Shown here in pieces: positions 14,354 through 21,889 of a stretch of 34,210 nt of DNA (its first letter is position 1; every line of letters begins with the position of its first letter). The stretch lies in assembly GCA_024227975.1 (NCBI GenBank), contig JAAETV010000085.1, positions 1 to 34,210 of the forward strand, read 5' to 3'. This DNA is from Actinomycetes bacterium. GTDB lineage: Bacteria > Actinomycetota > Acidimicrobiia > Acidimicrobiales > SZUA-35. Made by a program: the position numbers and the translations under genes. The notes under the pieces were generated by a model. The model saw only the letters and a program-made list of their open reading frames with translations. It had not been told where the DNA came from and did no database searches.

Positions 14354-15505
14354 TCAGGTGTTCCCCTTTGACGACGGTAGGAATCGGCTGATGGCCGCCA
14401 CCCCGGCCGCGACCACGGCCAGGGCCCCACCGGCGATGACGAGGGGCCATGACCGGTCACCTTCTTCAGCAGCTGATGTTGCTCCGAGTGCTTCGCTGCT
14501 GCCGGCAGTGGCTGGTTCGGGGCCCGTGGCTGGGGCCGAAGAGGTTGGCCCCGAGCCGTCGGCGGTCACGGTAGTGGGGTCATTGGCCGCTGGGTTCGAG
14601 GTCGGTGCCGAGGACGAGGCGGCCTCGGTCGTTGAGGTCGACGAGGTTGACGAGGTTGACGAGGTCGAGCCACTAGCAGCGGCGGCCCGGACAGCCGACA
14701 CCGCATCTGGGATGTCTTCGGCCAGCAAGGGGTAAGCGAAATCGCCAGGGCAGGTGGTGGTCGACATGTCTCGATGACCGGAGATGGTCCTGGCTGTCAC
14801 CTCGGTACCGGCCGGCCAGCGGCTCGATCCGCGGGAGGTGAAGGTGGTCATGGATCCGGCCGTGGTATCGACCCCATAGGTCGCCCCCAGCCAGGCCAGA
14901 AGGCTCACCAGGCTGGCCTGGGTCTCGGCCGTCACCGGCTGATCATGGTGGTTGCCGATCAGGCTGCACAACAGTGCGAATCCCTGGGATCCTCCGGTCG
15001 CGTCGCCCCTGATCGGGCCAGCCACACTGCCCTGACGGCCTTCCCAGATACCGCCGTAGCGATCGACGAAGAAGTTGTAGGCCACGTCGGGCCAGCCCTT
15101 GTCGGGGCCGGTGTGGAAGTCGTAGAAGCCACGGATCTGGTCGACCACCTGGTCCGGTCCATAGTCGTTGGTCGAGGCGGTGTGATGGACGAGGAGGAAG
15201 CGGACATCATCTTCGGGGATCAGCTCCCCCTTGACTGCGAGCTCACCAGCCCAGTCTGAGCGGGGCCGGATCGTGGGGCGAAGCTGATCAGCCTCACTGG
15301 TTTGGGCTGAGGCGGCCATAGAGGCACGAGGACGGGCTCCCACCGGGGGAACCGCGAGCAAGCTAGTGGTGGCGGCCACCGACGCTGCTGCGGCCCCCAG
15401 GCCGAGGACCTGGCGGCGGCTCAGCTCGATTGGGGCGTGCTCGCCCGGGGGTTTGGGTTCAGGATCGGCCACTGGACTCCAGGGTAGAGCGTGGCCGTTG
15501 GCCAA
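14354..15505 (-). CDS. TAT-exported N-acetylmuramoyl-L-alanine amidase (PGRP/amidase_2), membrane-anchored
   Basis: A 383-residue protein. It has a twin-arginine signal (SRRQVLGLG then an Ala-rich helix, about 28-55), then a PGRP/amidase_2 domain from about 75 to 265. Zinc ligands are in LLVHHTAS (H107), and GHRDMSTTTCPG (H244, C252); Y143 lies in VAYNFFVD. A Ser/Thr-rich stalk (about 280-350) leads to a C-terminal membrane helix (about 354-376). It should cleave or bind peptidoglycan on the outer face of the membrane. The TTG start at 15505 is chosen because GAGGAGG lies 8 nt upstream; a GTG at 15472 with a weaker GGAG is the alternative. Part of the minus-strand cluster with acyl-CoA dehydrogenase and the DUF3179 selenoprotein. 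Confidence 0.85.
   Translation of the reverse strand: MANGHALPWSPVADPEPKPPGEHAPIELSRRQVLGLGAAAASVAATTSLLAVPPVGARPRASMAASAQTSEADQLRPTIRPRSDWAGELAVKGELIPEDDVRFLLVHHTASTNDYGPDQVVDQIRGFYDFHTGPDKGWPDVAYNFFVDRYGGIWEGRQGSVAGPIRGDATGGSQGFALLCSLIGNHHDQPVTAETQASLVSLLAWLGATYGVDTTAGSMTTFTSRGSSRWPAGTEVTARTISGHRDMSTTTCPGDFAYPLLAEDIPDAVSAVRAAAASGSTSSTSSTSSTSTTEAASSSAPTSNPAANDPTTVTADGSGPTSSAPATGPEPATAGSSEALGATSAAEEGDRSWPLVIAGGALAVVAAGVAAISRFLPSSKGNT
14634..14669. repeat. Short 9-bp tandem repeat inside the amidase gene
   Basis: Four near-identical 9-bp units (GAGGTYGAC on the plus strand) lie head to tail and encode the Ser-Ser-Thr repeats of the stalk. Copy number could vary by slippage in steps of three residues without breaking the frame. 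Confidence 0.75.
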
Positions 15506-15541
15506 CCAGGTCGCCTCCTCACCGGAAAGCTGAGTAGGGGG

Positions 15542-16792
15542 CTAGGAGCGGATCGTCTCGTTCCAGGGGCCGGTGTCGTTGCGGGGTTCGCGGGGCAGGG
15601 CCAGCACCCGTTCACCGATGATGTTGCGCTGGATCTCCGAGCTTCCCGAATAGATGGTGCCGGGGCGGGCCCCGATGAAGTTCGTGACCCAGGCCTGGGA
15701 TGAATACGGGCTGCCTATGTCGTCGAGTCCGGCTCCCGAGGCAGCGTCGCGCCCGGAGGGGGCCAAAGCTTCGGCGCCGATGATGTCAAGGGCCAGCTCG
15801 GTGAGCTTATGGTGATACTCAGACCACAACAGCTTGTTGAGCGACGACTCGGGACCTTGGGCGTAGCCATTGAGAGCGCCGGTGACGAGCCGCATCCCCT
15901 GGTACCTCATGATCTGGACCTTGGAGTAGCACCAAGCCAGTCGTTGGCGAATGGTGGGATCATCGATCCGGCCGTTGTCCTTGGCCACGGCAATGAGGCG
16001 GTCGAGCTCATCCCCGTGGCGGATACCGGTGACGGTGGCATCGTCGCCCCGCTCGTAGGCCAGCAGGGTGTTGGCAACGGCCCACCCATTGTTGATCCCA
16101 CCAACCGCGTTCCCCTTGGCCGTGCGAGCGTCAGTGAAGAACACCTCGTTGAAGTCATGGTGACGTGAAGCATTGACGATGGGCCGGACTTCGACCCCTG
16201 GCTGGTCGATGGGGCACAGCAGAAACGAGATTCCGGCCTGCTTGCGCACGGTTGGGTCGGTGCGGCACAACACGAAGATCCAGTTGGCCCGGTGGCCACC
16301 CGAAGTCCAGATCTTCTGGCCGTTGATGATCCACTCGTCGCCGTCGAGCTCGGCCTTGGTGGCCAGCGAGGCTAGATCTGAACCGGAGTTCGGTTCGCTG
16401 TAGCCCTGGCACCACACGTCGGTCCCGTCGAGGATGCGGGGCAGGAAGTGCCGCTGCTGTTCTTCGGTGCCCCACTCGATCAGGGTGTGGCCGAGCATCG
16501 AGATCGAGAAGACATCATTGTCGTTGCCGGCCGGAAGCCCGGCCTTGGCCAGCTCCTCAGTGACCACCGTGCGTTCCAGTAGGGAGAGCCCTGCACCCCC
16601 GAATTCGACGGGCCAGGCGACGGCCAGCAGGTCGTTCTCGGCCAGTACGTTGCGCCAATCCTTGACGAAGCTCTCACGATCCTCGGGGGACAGTGCCCCC
16701 ATACCTGACCAGTCCTCGGGGAGGTTCTCGGCCAGAACACCTTGGATCTTGCGACGGAAGGCTTCGGCCTCGGGCGTGTAGTTCGGATCCAT
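15542..16792 (-). CDS. Acyl-CoA dehydrogenase
   Basis: The 416-residue flavoenzyme has the acyl-CoA dehydrogenase domain order: N-terminal helices (1-120), the FAD-binding beta domain with WCQGYSEPNSGSDLASLATKAELDGDEWIINGQKIWTSGGH (about 127-167), and the C-terminal helical domain ending with GSSEIQRNIIGERVL. It oxidises an acyl-CoA to the trans-2-enoyl-CoA, passing electrons to ETF in the cytosol. The ATG at 16792 (MDPNYTPEAEAFRRK) is chosen; the longer frame to 16909 overlaps the upstream DUF3179 gene and does not resemble the family. The specific acyl group is not predictable; a steroid or branched-chain substrate is possible in actinobacteria. Confidence 0.88.
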   Translation of the reverse strand: MDPNYTPEAEAFRRKIQGVLAENLPEDWSGMGALSPEDRESFVKDWRNVLAENDLLAVAWPVEFGGAGLSLLERTVVTEELAKAGLPAGNDNDVFSISMLGHTLIEWGTEEQQRHFLPRILDGTDVWCQGYSEPNSGSDLASLATKAELDGDEWIINGQKIWTSGGHRANWIFVLCRTDPTVRKQAGISFLLCPIDQPGVEVRPIVNASRHHDFNEVFFTDARTAKGNAVGGINNGWAVANTLLAYERGDDATVTGIRHGDELDRLIAVAKDNGRIDDPTIRQRLAWCYSKVQIMRYQGMRLVTGALNGYAQGPESSLNKLLWSEYHHKLTELALDIIGAEALAPSGRDAASGAGLDDIGSPYSSQAWVTNFIGARPGTIYSGSSEIQRNIIGERVLALPREPRNDTGPWNETIRS

Positions 16793-16829
16793 GGCGGGAG
16801 TCTGCCAGGTCCAACCCAGACAGCGCCAT

Positions 16830-18023
16830 CTAGCCCTGCACGGAGGCGACCTCGACGATCCCGTCCTGGGTCCAAAAGGAGCCGTCGGGGAAGAAGGTGA
16901 TGTAGTCACCAGGGAACGAGGTGAAGCCGGGAAGCTGGTCCAGGGCCTGGTCGCTACCGTCGGTCGGTAGCCCCCGACCGATGTCGAAACGACGGTCGCC
17001 GCCTACTTCAGCCAGCTCGCCGTCGATATGGATCAATTCGATGACCTCATTGTCGAGCTGGCGGGAGAACACCTTCCAGCGGTCGGTCTCCGGCTCGATC
17101 ACCACCGCCACTGGTACGTCGTCGACGATCCCATTGGCCACCGATGTCTGGCGCAGCTCGGGCACCGGGAATGCGGTCGACTCAGGACCGAGCTCGACCA
17201 CGATGACCATCGTCTCGAGGTCGAACCCGTCGGCCCCGCTCGCTACGTCGAGAGCCAGGGTGTCGGGGTTTGCCTCCTTCCAGTCGGCCCAGGTGGACAG
17301 GCTGCTAGTCAGCAGCTCCAGGCGTTCACCGGTTCGAGGACCGAGGATGGCCTCACCCAAGGGTTGACTCCAGACGCTTCCGGTGTCGGTGTCCCACCAG
17401 GTCATGGCGTTGCCCCACAGGGCGCCCTGGTTGCCGAACACGATCTCGGTGCCACCTACTTCTCGGCGATGGACCATCGCCGTTCCGCACAATGGTCACC
17501 AGGTGACGAGGGTTGGTATGCCTCGATGGTTGTCATTGACGATCTCCCGGCGGTTCAAGAACCCGACAGGGTAGGCCCGGGCCTCGCCTTCCAGGTCGAC
17601 CCCGATGACCAGGCTCTCCTCCGGCCAATCGACACCGGAGGAAGCCACGAAGCTCGGATCGTAGACGGGGGCGATGGCATCACGGTTGAGGAGCTGGCGG
17701 TAGCCGCTTGGCAGCTCCTCACCACCGCCGACAGGATCGTAGACCGAGTCTGGAGCGGGGACCTCGAGGCTCAAGGGCGGTGGAAGGGCTCGCTCGGCCG
17801 AGGCCACCGACTCTGAGCCGCCGCCTTCTGAGGTCGCTCCAACATCTCGAGCGCCATCCGATCCCCCCACCCCGCTTGCCCGTTGGCCGTCGTTGGTCCC
17901 AACGGCATCATTGGTCGATGTCGCGTTGGAACAGGCTGAAACGATCAGGGCCCCAGCCACAAGCGGAACAGCGGGGCGCCAACGGGAAAGGGGAAGTCGG
18001 GGTCGGGGGGATCGGTATGGCAT
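16830..18023 (-). CDS. DUF3179-domain selenoprotein, exported lipoprotein, Sec at in-frame TGA
   Basis: Read through the TGA at 17496-17498, the frame gives a 397-residue protein with Sec176. Residues 1-31 form a lipoprotein signal (LVAGALIVSAC, Cys31), followed by a Gly/Ser/Asp tether. The DUF3179 domain starts near YDPSFVASSGVDWPEESLVIGV; EARAYPVGFLNRREIVND and then LVTW-U-PLCGTAMVHRR follow. DUF3179 proteins normally have a CPLCGT motif here, with Cys or Sec first; the rest (FGNQGALWGNAMTWWDTDTGSVWSQ) matches the family. A hairpin with a GTC loop starts 14 nt after the TGA. It would be a Sec protein displayed outside the membrane. Its reaction is unknown. It heads the minus-strand operon with acyl-CoA dehydrogenase, PGRP and DUF2085 genes. 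A pseudogene with one stop is the alternative. Confidence 0.88.
17464..17482 (-). promoter_or_regulatory. Bacterial SECIS element of the DUF3179 gene
   Basis: On the minus strand the arms CGGCGATG (17482-17475) and CATCGCCG (17471-17464) form eight perfect pairs around a GTC loop (17474-17472). The loop G is 22 nt after the TGA. Loop and stem length closely match the UGSC element at 8581-8601. Confidence 0.82.
17496..17498 (-). other. Selenocysteine codon (TGA) of the DUF3179 gene
   Basis: Minus-strand ACC TGG TGA CCA TTG TGC encodes T-W-U-P-L-C. The TGA replaces the first Cys of the CPLCGT motif, and the frame is open on both sides. Confidence 0.88.
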
Positions 18024-18127
18024 GGTCGAGGAACCTGACCGTCCCCGCTGGCATTCCTTGAAACCGCTGGCAACGTGTCTCGAGGGAGCCTTCGGAGGTA
18101 TCGCCCAAACGCACAGACGAATAAATG

Positions 18128-18139
18128 GACCGTCCGGTC
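18128..18139. promoter_or_regulatory. Candidate TetR-type operator upstream of the thiolase gene
   Basis: GACCG (18128-18132) and CGGTC (18135-18139) form an inverted repeat with a 2-nt spacer, resembling the GACCG-CGGTC operators of several actinobacterial TetR regulators. It lies about 95 bp upstream of the thiolase ATG and about 105 bp from the divergent DUF3179 start. No regulator gene is adjacent. Confidence 0.35.
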
Positions 18140-18232
18140 AAGATTTGGCACGATTATGCGACCGATTTTCTGCAATCACCCCCTTCCTCAACATCCAACT
18201 CGGTCATCCCAACCAACGGAGGCACCCCACTC

Positions 18233-19441
18233 ATGGCTGAAGCCGTCATCGTTTCTACCGCCCGTAGCCCAATCGGCCGGGCCTTCAAGGGTTCGCTCAT
18301 GAACGAGCGCCCCGACGACATCGCAACCCAGATGGTCAAGGCCGCCCTGGCCAAGGTCCCCCAGCTCGATCCCAATGAGATCGAAGATCTGATCATGGGG
18401 ACAGGATCTCCAGCCGGCGAGCAGGGCTTCAACATGGCTCGCGTTGTCGCTCTGATGGCGGGGATGGACAATGTCCCCGGCGTTACCATCAACCGCTATT
18501 GCTCGTCGTCGCTCCAGACCATCCGCATGGCGGCCCACGCCATCCGGGCCGGTGAGGGCGACGCCTTCATCGCCGCCGGATCCGAATTCGTCTCACGCTA
18601 TGGCAACGGGGCCTCCGACAACGGTACGGCCGTGAACCCTGCGTTTGCCGGTGCCCAGGAGAGATCGGCCTCCCGAAGTGGGGAGGGTGTCGATAGCTGG
18701 AGCCCACCCGAGGGTCTACCCGATGTGTACATCGCCATGGGCCAGACGGCCGAGAACGTGGCCCAGGTCGAGAACGTCAGCCGTGAGGCCCAGGACGAGT
18801 GGGGAGTCCGAAGCCAGAATCGGGCTGAGGATGCCATCAACCGGGGGTTCTTCGAGCGTGACATCACCCCGGTCACCCTGTCCGACGGTTCTACCCTTGC
18901 CGCCGATGACGGCCCTCGGGCCGGCACCACCCTCGAGAAGATCAGCCAGCTCAACCCCGTGTTTCGTGCTGACGGTTCGGTCACGGCCGGCAACGCCTGC
19001 CCCCTGAACGACGGGGCCGCCGCTGTTGTCGTCATGAGCGATACCCGCGCCGCCGAGCTGGGCATCACACCTCTGGCTCGCGTCGTCTCCTCCGGTGTGA
19101 CTGGGCTCAACCCTGAGATCATGGGCCTCGGGCCCATCGAGGCCAGCCGTATGGCCTTGTCTCGGGCTGGCATGACCATGGACGACGTTGATCTCGTCGA
19201 GATCAACGAAGCCTTCGCCGCCCAGGTGTTGCCCTCGGCCGACCAGCTGGGCATCGATCACGACAAGCTCAACATCAATGGTGGGGCCATCGCCCTAGGT
19301 CATCCCTTCGGAATGACGGGGGCTCGGATCATGACCACCCTGATCAATGGCCTCGAAGACACGGACAAGACCATCGGACTCGAGACGATGTGCGTCGGCG
19401 GGGGCCAGGGTATGGCCATGATCGTCGAGCGTCTCAGCTGA
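18233..19441 (+). CDS. Acetyl-CoA acyltransferase (thiolase)
   Basis: A 402-residue thiolase. The nucleophile C90 is in NRYCSSSLQ, the active-site His is H357 in GGAIALGHPFGMTGAR, and the second Cys C387 is in MCVGGGQG. The N-terminal strand is EAVIVSTARSPIGRAFKGS. It catalyses the thiolytic step of beta-oxidation, or the reverse condensation. The ATG at 18233 has CGGAGGC upstream at a good distance; the longer frame from 18125 lacks family similarity. Transcribed divergently from the DUF3179/acyl-CoA dehydrogenase cluster, with which it may share control. The gene ends in a strong hairpin. Confidence 0.9.
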   Translation: MAEAVIVSTARSPIGRAFKGSLMNERPDDIATQMVKAALAKVPQLDPNEIEDLIMGTGSPAGEQGFNMARVVALMAGMDNVPGVTINRYCSSSLQTIRMAAHAIRAGEGDAFIAAGSEFVSRYGNGASDNGTAVNPAFAGAQERSASRSGEGVDSWSPPEGLPDVYIAMGQTAENVAQVENVSREAQDEWGVRSQNRAEDAINRGFFERDITPVTLSDGSTLAADDGPRAGTTLEKISQLNPVFRADGSVTAGNACPLNDGAAAVVVMSDTRAAELGITPLARVVSSGVTGLNPEIMGLGPIEASRMALSRAGMTMDDVDLVEINEAFAAQVLPSADQLGIDHDKLNINGGAIALGHPFGMTGARIMTTLINGLEDTDKTIGLETMCVGGGQGMAMIVERLS

Positions 19442-19446
19442 TCAAA

Positions 19447-19479
19447 AGGGTGGGCGGGGCGAGGAGCCCTGCCCACCCT
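19447..19479 (+). terminator. Large terminator-like hairpin after the thiolase gene
   Basis: The arms at 19447-19460 and 19466-19479 pair over 14 bases (one G-U) around a GAGGA loop. It begins 6 nt after the stop codon, preceded by AAAA. No T tract follows, as is common for terminators in GC-rich actinobacteria. Confidence 0.7.
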
Positions 19480-19519
19480 CCGATGCAGCGGACAGGGGAA
19501 GGGCGCACGTCGGCCCGGT

Positions 19520-21889
19520 TTGAGGCACTCTTATGGTGTGGATCTAGCTGACCATCTGCGCTCATGGACGCCAGAAGCTCTGACCGGGCTGCTTGGGGCC
19601 CGTCCCGATCTGCTCCCCGCTTCCGATGAGGGGTTCGAGGCCTTGGCCCGCAAAGCCTCTACCGCCCTGTCCCTCGGGCGCTGCCTGGTCCGCTCCGACG
19701 TTGCCATGTTGGTGGTAGCTCAAGCCCTGGCCGTGGCCAGCCCGGCTACCGCCGATGAGATCGATGCCCTGCTCGGCACCAATGATGTCGACGCCGTACT
19801 CGATGCCCTCGCCCGCTTGGCCGGCCGGGGGGTCGTCGTTGTCGAAGACGGGGTCGTCAACCCTGTCGGTGCCCTCGATGACCTGATGCATCGTCCCATG
19901 GGCCTCGGGCCATCGTTCGTCGAGCTCGCTGATCAGGTCCCGCCGGAAGTGTTCGATGACATGGCCCATCGCCTCGGTGTGGTCGGGGCGGCCAAGCGTT
20001 CAGCCACGGCTCGGGCTATCGCCAAACGCCTTTCTCACCCCGACGGGCTGGCAGTGATCCTGGCCGGTGCCACCAGCACCACCGTTGAGCTGCTGGAATC
20101 ACTGGTCGAGCAGCGCTCGCCGGCCGTCGGACTCCCAGTTGGCTACCTCTATCAACACCTCAGCGACGATGATCCGCTGGCCTGGATGCTCAACCGCGGG
20201 ATCCTGGTCGCGGTCAGCGACGGCGGCGGCCGCATTGGTGGGGGCCGCGTTGGCGGCTTGGCCGAGTTGCCTCGTGAGATCGTTATCGCCAGCCGACCCG
20301 AGGGGTTGGCTCCGACCGCCGCCCTACGCCCCATCGAGGTCAGGCCAGTGGTTGGACTGGCCGTCGATGTGGTTGGGTCCGCCGCCGCCGATCGGGCCTC
20401 GACGGCGCTGGAGGCGGCCGAGTCGTTGTTGCGACTGGCCGCCGAGGGAGCCGTCAGTGTTCGCCGCTCAGGGGGTGTCGGCGTTCGAGAGGCCAAGCGA
20501 CTGGCCAAAATCTTGGACCTGGAGGCCCGAGACGTTGGCCGACTTCTCGAGTTGCTCCTCGAAGCACGCCTCATCCAGCTCCGCTCCGACCGGGTGATGC
20601 CGACCGAGCTAGCCGCCCCCTGGTGGAGGCTCACACGTGGTCGTCGTTGGTTGGTCCTGGTCCGGGCCTGGGTCGGGTCGTCGGCCTTCATCTCCAGTGC
20701 CCTCAGCCTCGACGTCGACGGCCGTCCCGTCCCCGCCCTGATCGACCATGACATGGTGGCCGCCGCTTTCGCTGGCCGCCAGATCATGATCGAGGCCATC
20801 ACATCCCTCGGTCGGGGCGAGGCATATGACCCTGACCAGCTGACCGAGGCTGTGGTCTGGCGAAGCCCCAACCTGTGGGGAACCGGCGATCCTGCTCCCG
20901 AGGAGCTGGTGACCTGGACGCTCGAGGAGGCTGAGCTTCTCGGACTGGTGGCCAACAACGCCGCCACTCCCACCCTGATGACCTTGGCCAGCGGCGACGA
21001 TGCCCAGCTGGAGGAGCTGGTAGCGGTCACCTTGGGTCATGATCAGGACCAGCTCGTGCTTCAGAGCGATCTGACCGCCGTTGCCCTCGGCCCTCTCGAT
21101 CCCAAGCTGGCTGGGGAGCTGGCCGAACTGGCTGATCGCCAACCCGGTTCGTCCGTCCCGATCTTCCGTTTCTCGGAGTCGAGTATCCGGCGGGGCTTCG
21201 ATCGGGGTTGGACGGTGGCCACGATCTCGGAGTTCCTGACCGCCCACGCCCTGTCGGGTGTGCCCCAACCCCTGACCTACCTGCTGAGCGACGTCGAGCG
21301 CCGCTACGGGACGGTCAAGGTGATGGAGGCCACGGCAGTGATCGTCACCGCCGACGAGGCAACGGCGGTCGAGATTGCTTCCACCGCCCGGGCCGCCCGG
21401 CTCGGTCTGCGCCTCATCGCTCCCACCGTCTTGATTGGCCCGGCCGAAGCCCGCCAGTTGCTAGATGAGCTGCGGACCGAAGGCTTCTTTCCCGTCCTCC
21501 ACGGTGACAACGACAACGTCGGCCCCGATGGCGAGGGCCAGAGCAGTGATGGGAACGACGATGGTCTTCCCGCCGATTGGACCGGGCCTGTGTTGACCGA
21601 AGCTGCCCTTCCCGGTGAAGTGGCCGACGCCGTCGATGCCCTACGCTCCAACGACACACCCTCAACGGTGGGGCCAGCGGCGAAGGGAGCCAAGCCCGGC
21701 TCGACTGATCATCGCCTCCATCTGCTTTGGAACCGGATGGCGGTAGTGACCTACCGGCGTGATGGCGAGCTGGCCGAAGTCCGGGGGGTTGTGGTGGCCA
21801 TCGACGAGTCGCTGACCCTGCTCAGTGAGAACGGGGTCGAAGAGCTCCCCCTTGATGCCGTGGTCACCGTCGAGGACCCGACCCGTTGA
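19520..21889 (+). CDS. Helicase_C_3 (XPB/Ssl2 N-terminal-like) domain protein
   Basis: A 789-residue protein without helicase motifs itself. It begins with DHLRSWTPEALTGLLGARPDLLPASDEGFEALARKASTALS, a pattern typical of the actinobacterial helicase-associated proteins encoded just before XPB. About residues 480-650 (LVLQSDLTAVALGPLDPKLAGELAELADRQPGSSVPIFRFSESSIRRGFDRGWTVATISEFL) match the Helicase_C_3/XPB N-terminal domain. The C-terminus (LLWNRMAVVTYRRDGELAEVRGVVVAIDESLTLLSENG) is WYL-like or SH3-like. The TTG at 19520 is used here; GTG 19538 is a good alternative, giving VDLADHL closer to homologues. Its stop overlaps the XPB start (TTGA). It probably acts with XPB in DNA repair or unwinding; this is inferred from linkage. 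Confidence 0.8.
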   Translation: MRHSYGVDLADHLRSWTPEALTGLLGARPDLLPASDEGFEALARKASTALSLGRCLVRSDVAMLVVAQALAVASPATADEIDALLGTNDVDAVLDALARLAGRGVVVVEDGVVNPVGALDDLMHRPMGLGPSFVELADQVPPEVFDDMAHRLGVVGAAKRSATARAIAKRLSHPDGLAVILAGATSTTVELLESLVEQRSPAVGLPVGYLYQHLSDDDPLAWMLNRGILVAVSDGGGRIGGGRVGGLAELPREIVIASRPEGLAPTAALRPIEVRPVVGLAVDVVGSAAADRASTALEAAESLLRLAAEGAVSVRRSGGVGVREAKRLAKILDLEARDVGRLLELLLEARLIQLRSDRVMPTELAAPWWRLTRGRRWLVLVRAWVGSSAFISSALSLDVDGRPVPALIDHDMVAAAFAGRQIMIEAITSLGRGEAYDPDQLTEAVVWRSPNLWGTGDPAPEELVTWTLEEAELLGLVANNAATPTLMTLASGDDAQLEELVAVTLGHDQDQLVLQSDLTAVALGPLDPKLAGELAELADRQPGSSVPIFRFSESSIRRGFDRGWTVATISEFLTAHALSGVPQPLTYLLSDVERRYGTVKVMEATAVIVTADEATAVEIASTARAARLGLRLIAPTVLIGPAEARQLLDELRTEGFFPVLHGDNDNVGPDGEGQSSDGNDDGLPADWTGPVLTEAALPGEVADAVDALRSNDTPSTVGPAAKGAKPGSTDHRLHLLWNRMAVVTYRRDGELAEVRGVVVAIDESLTLLSENGVEELPLDAVVTVEDPTR

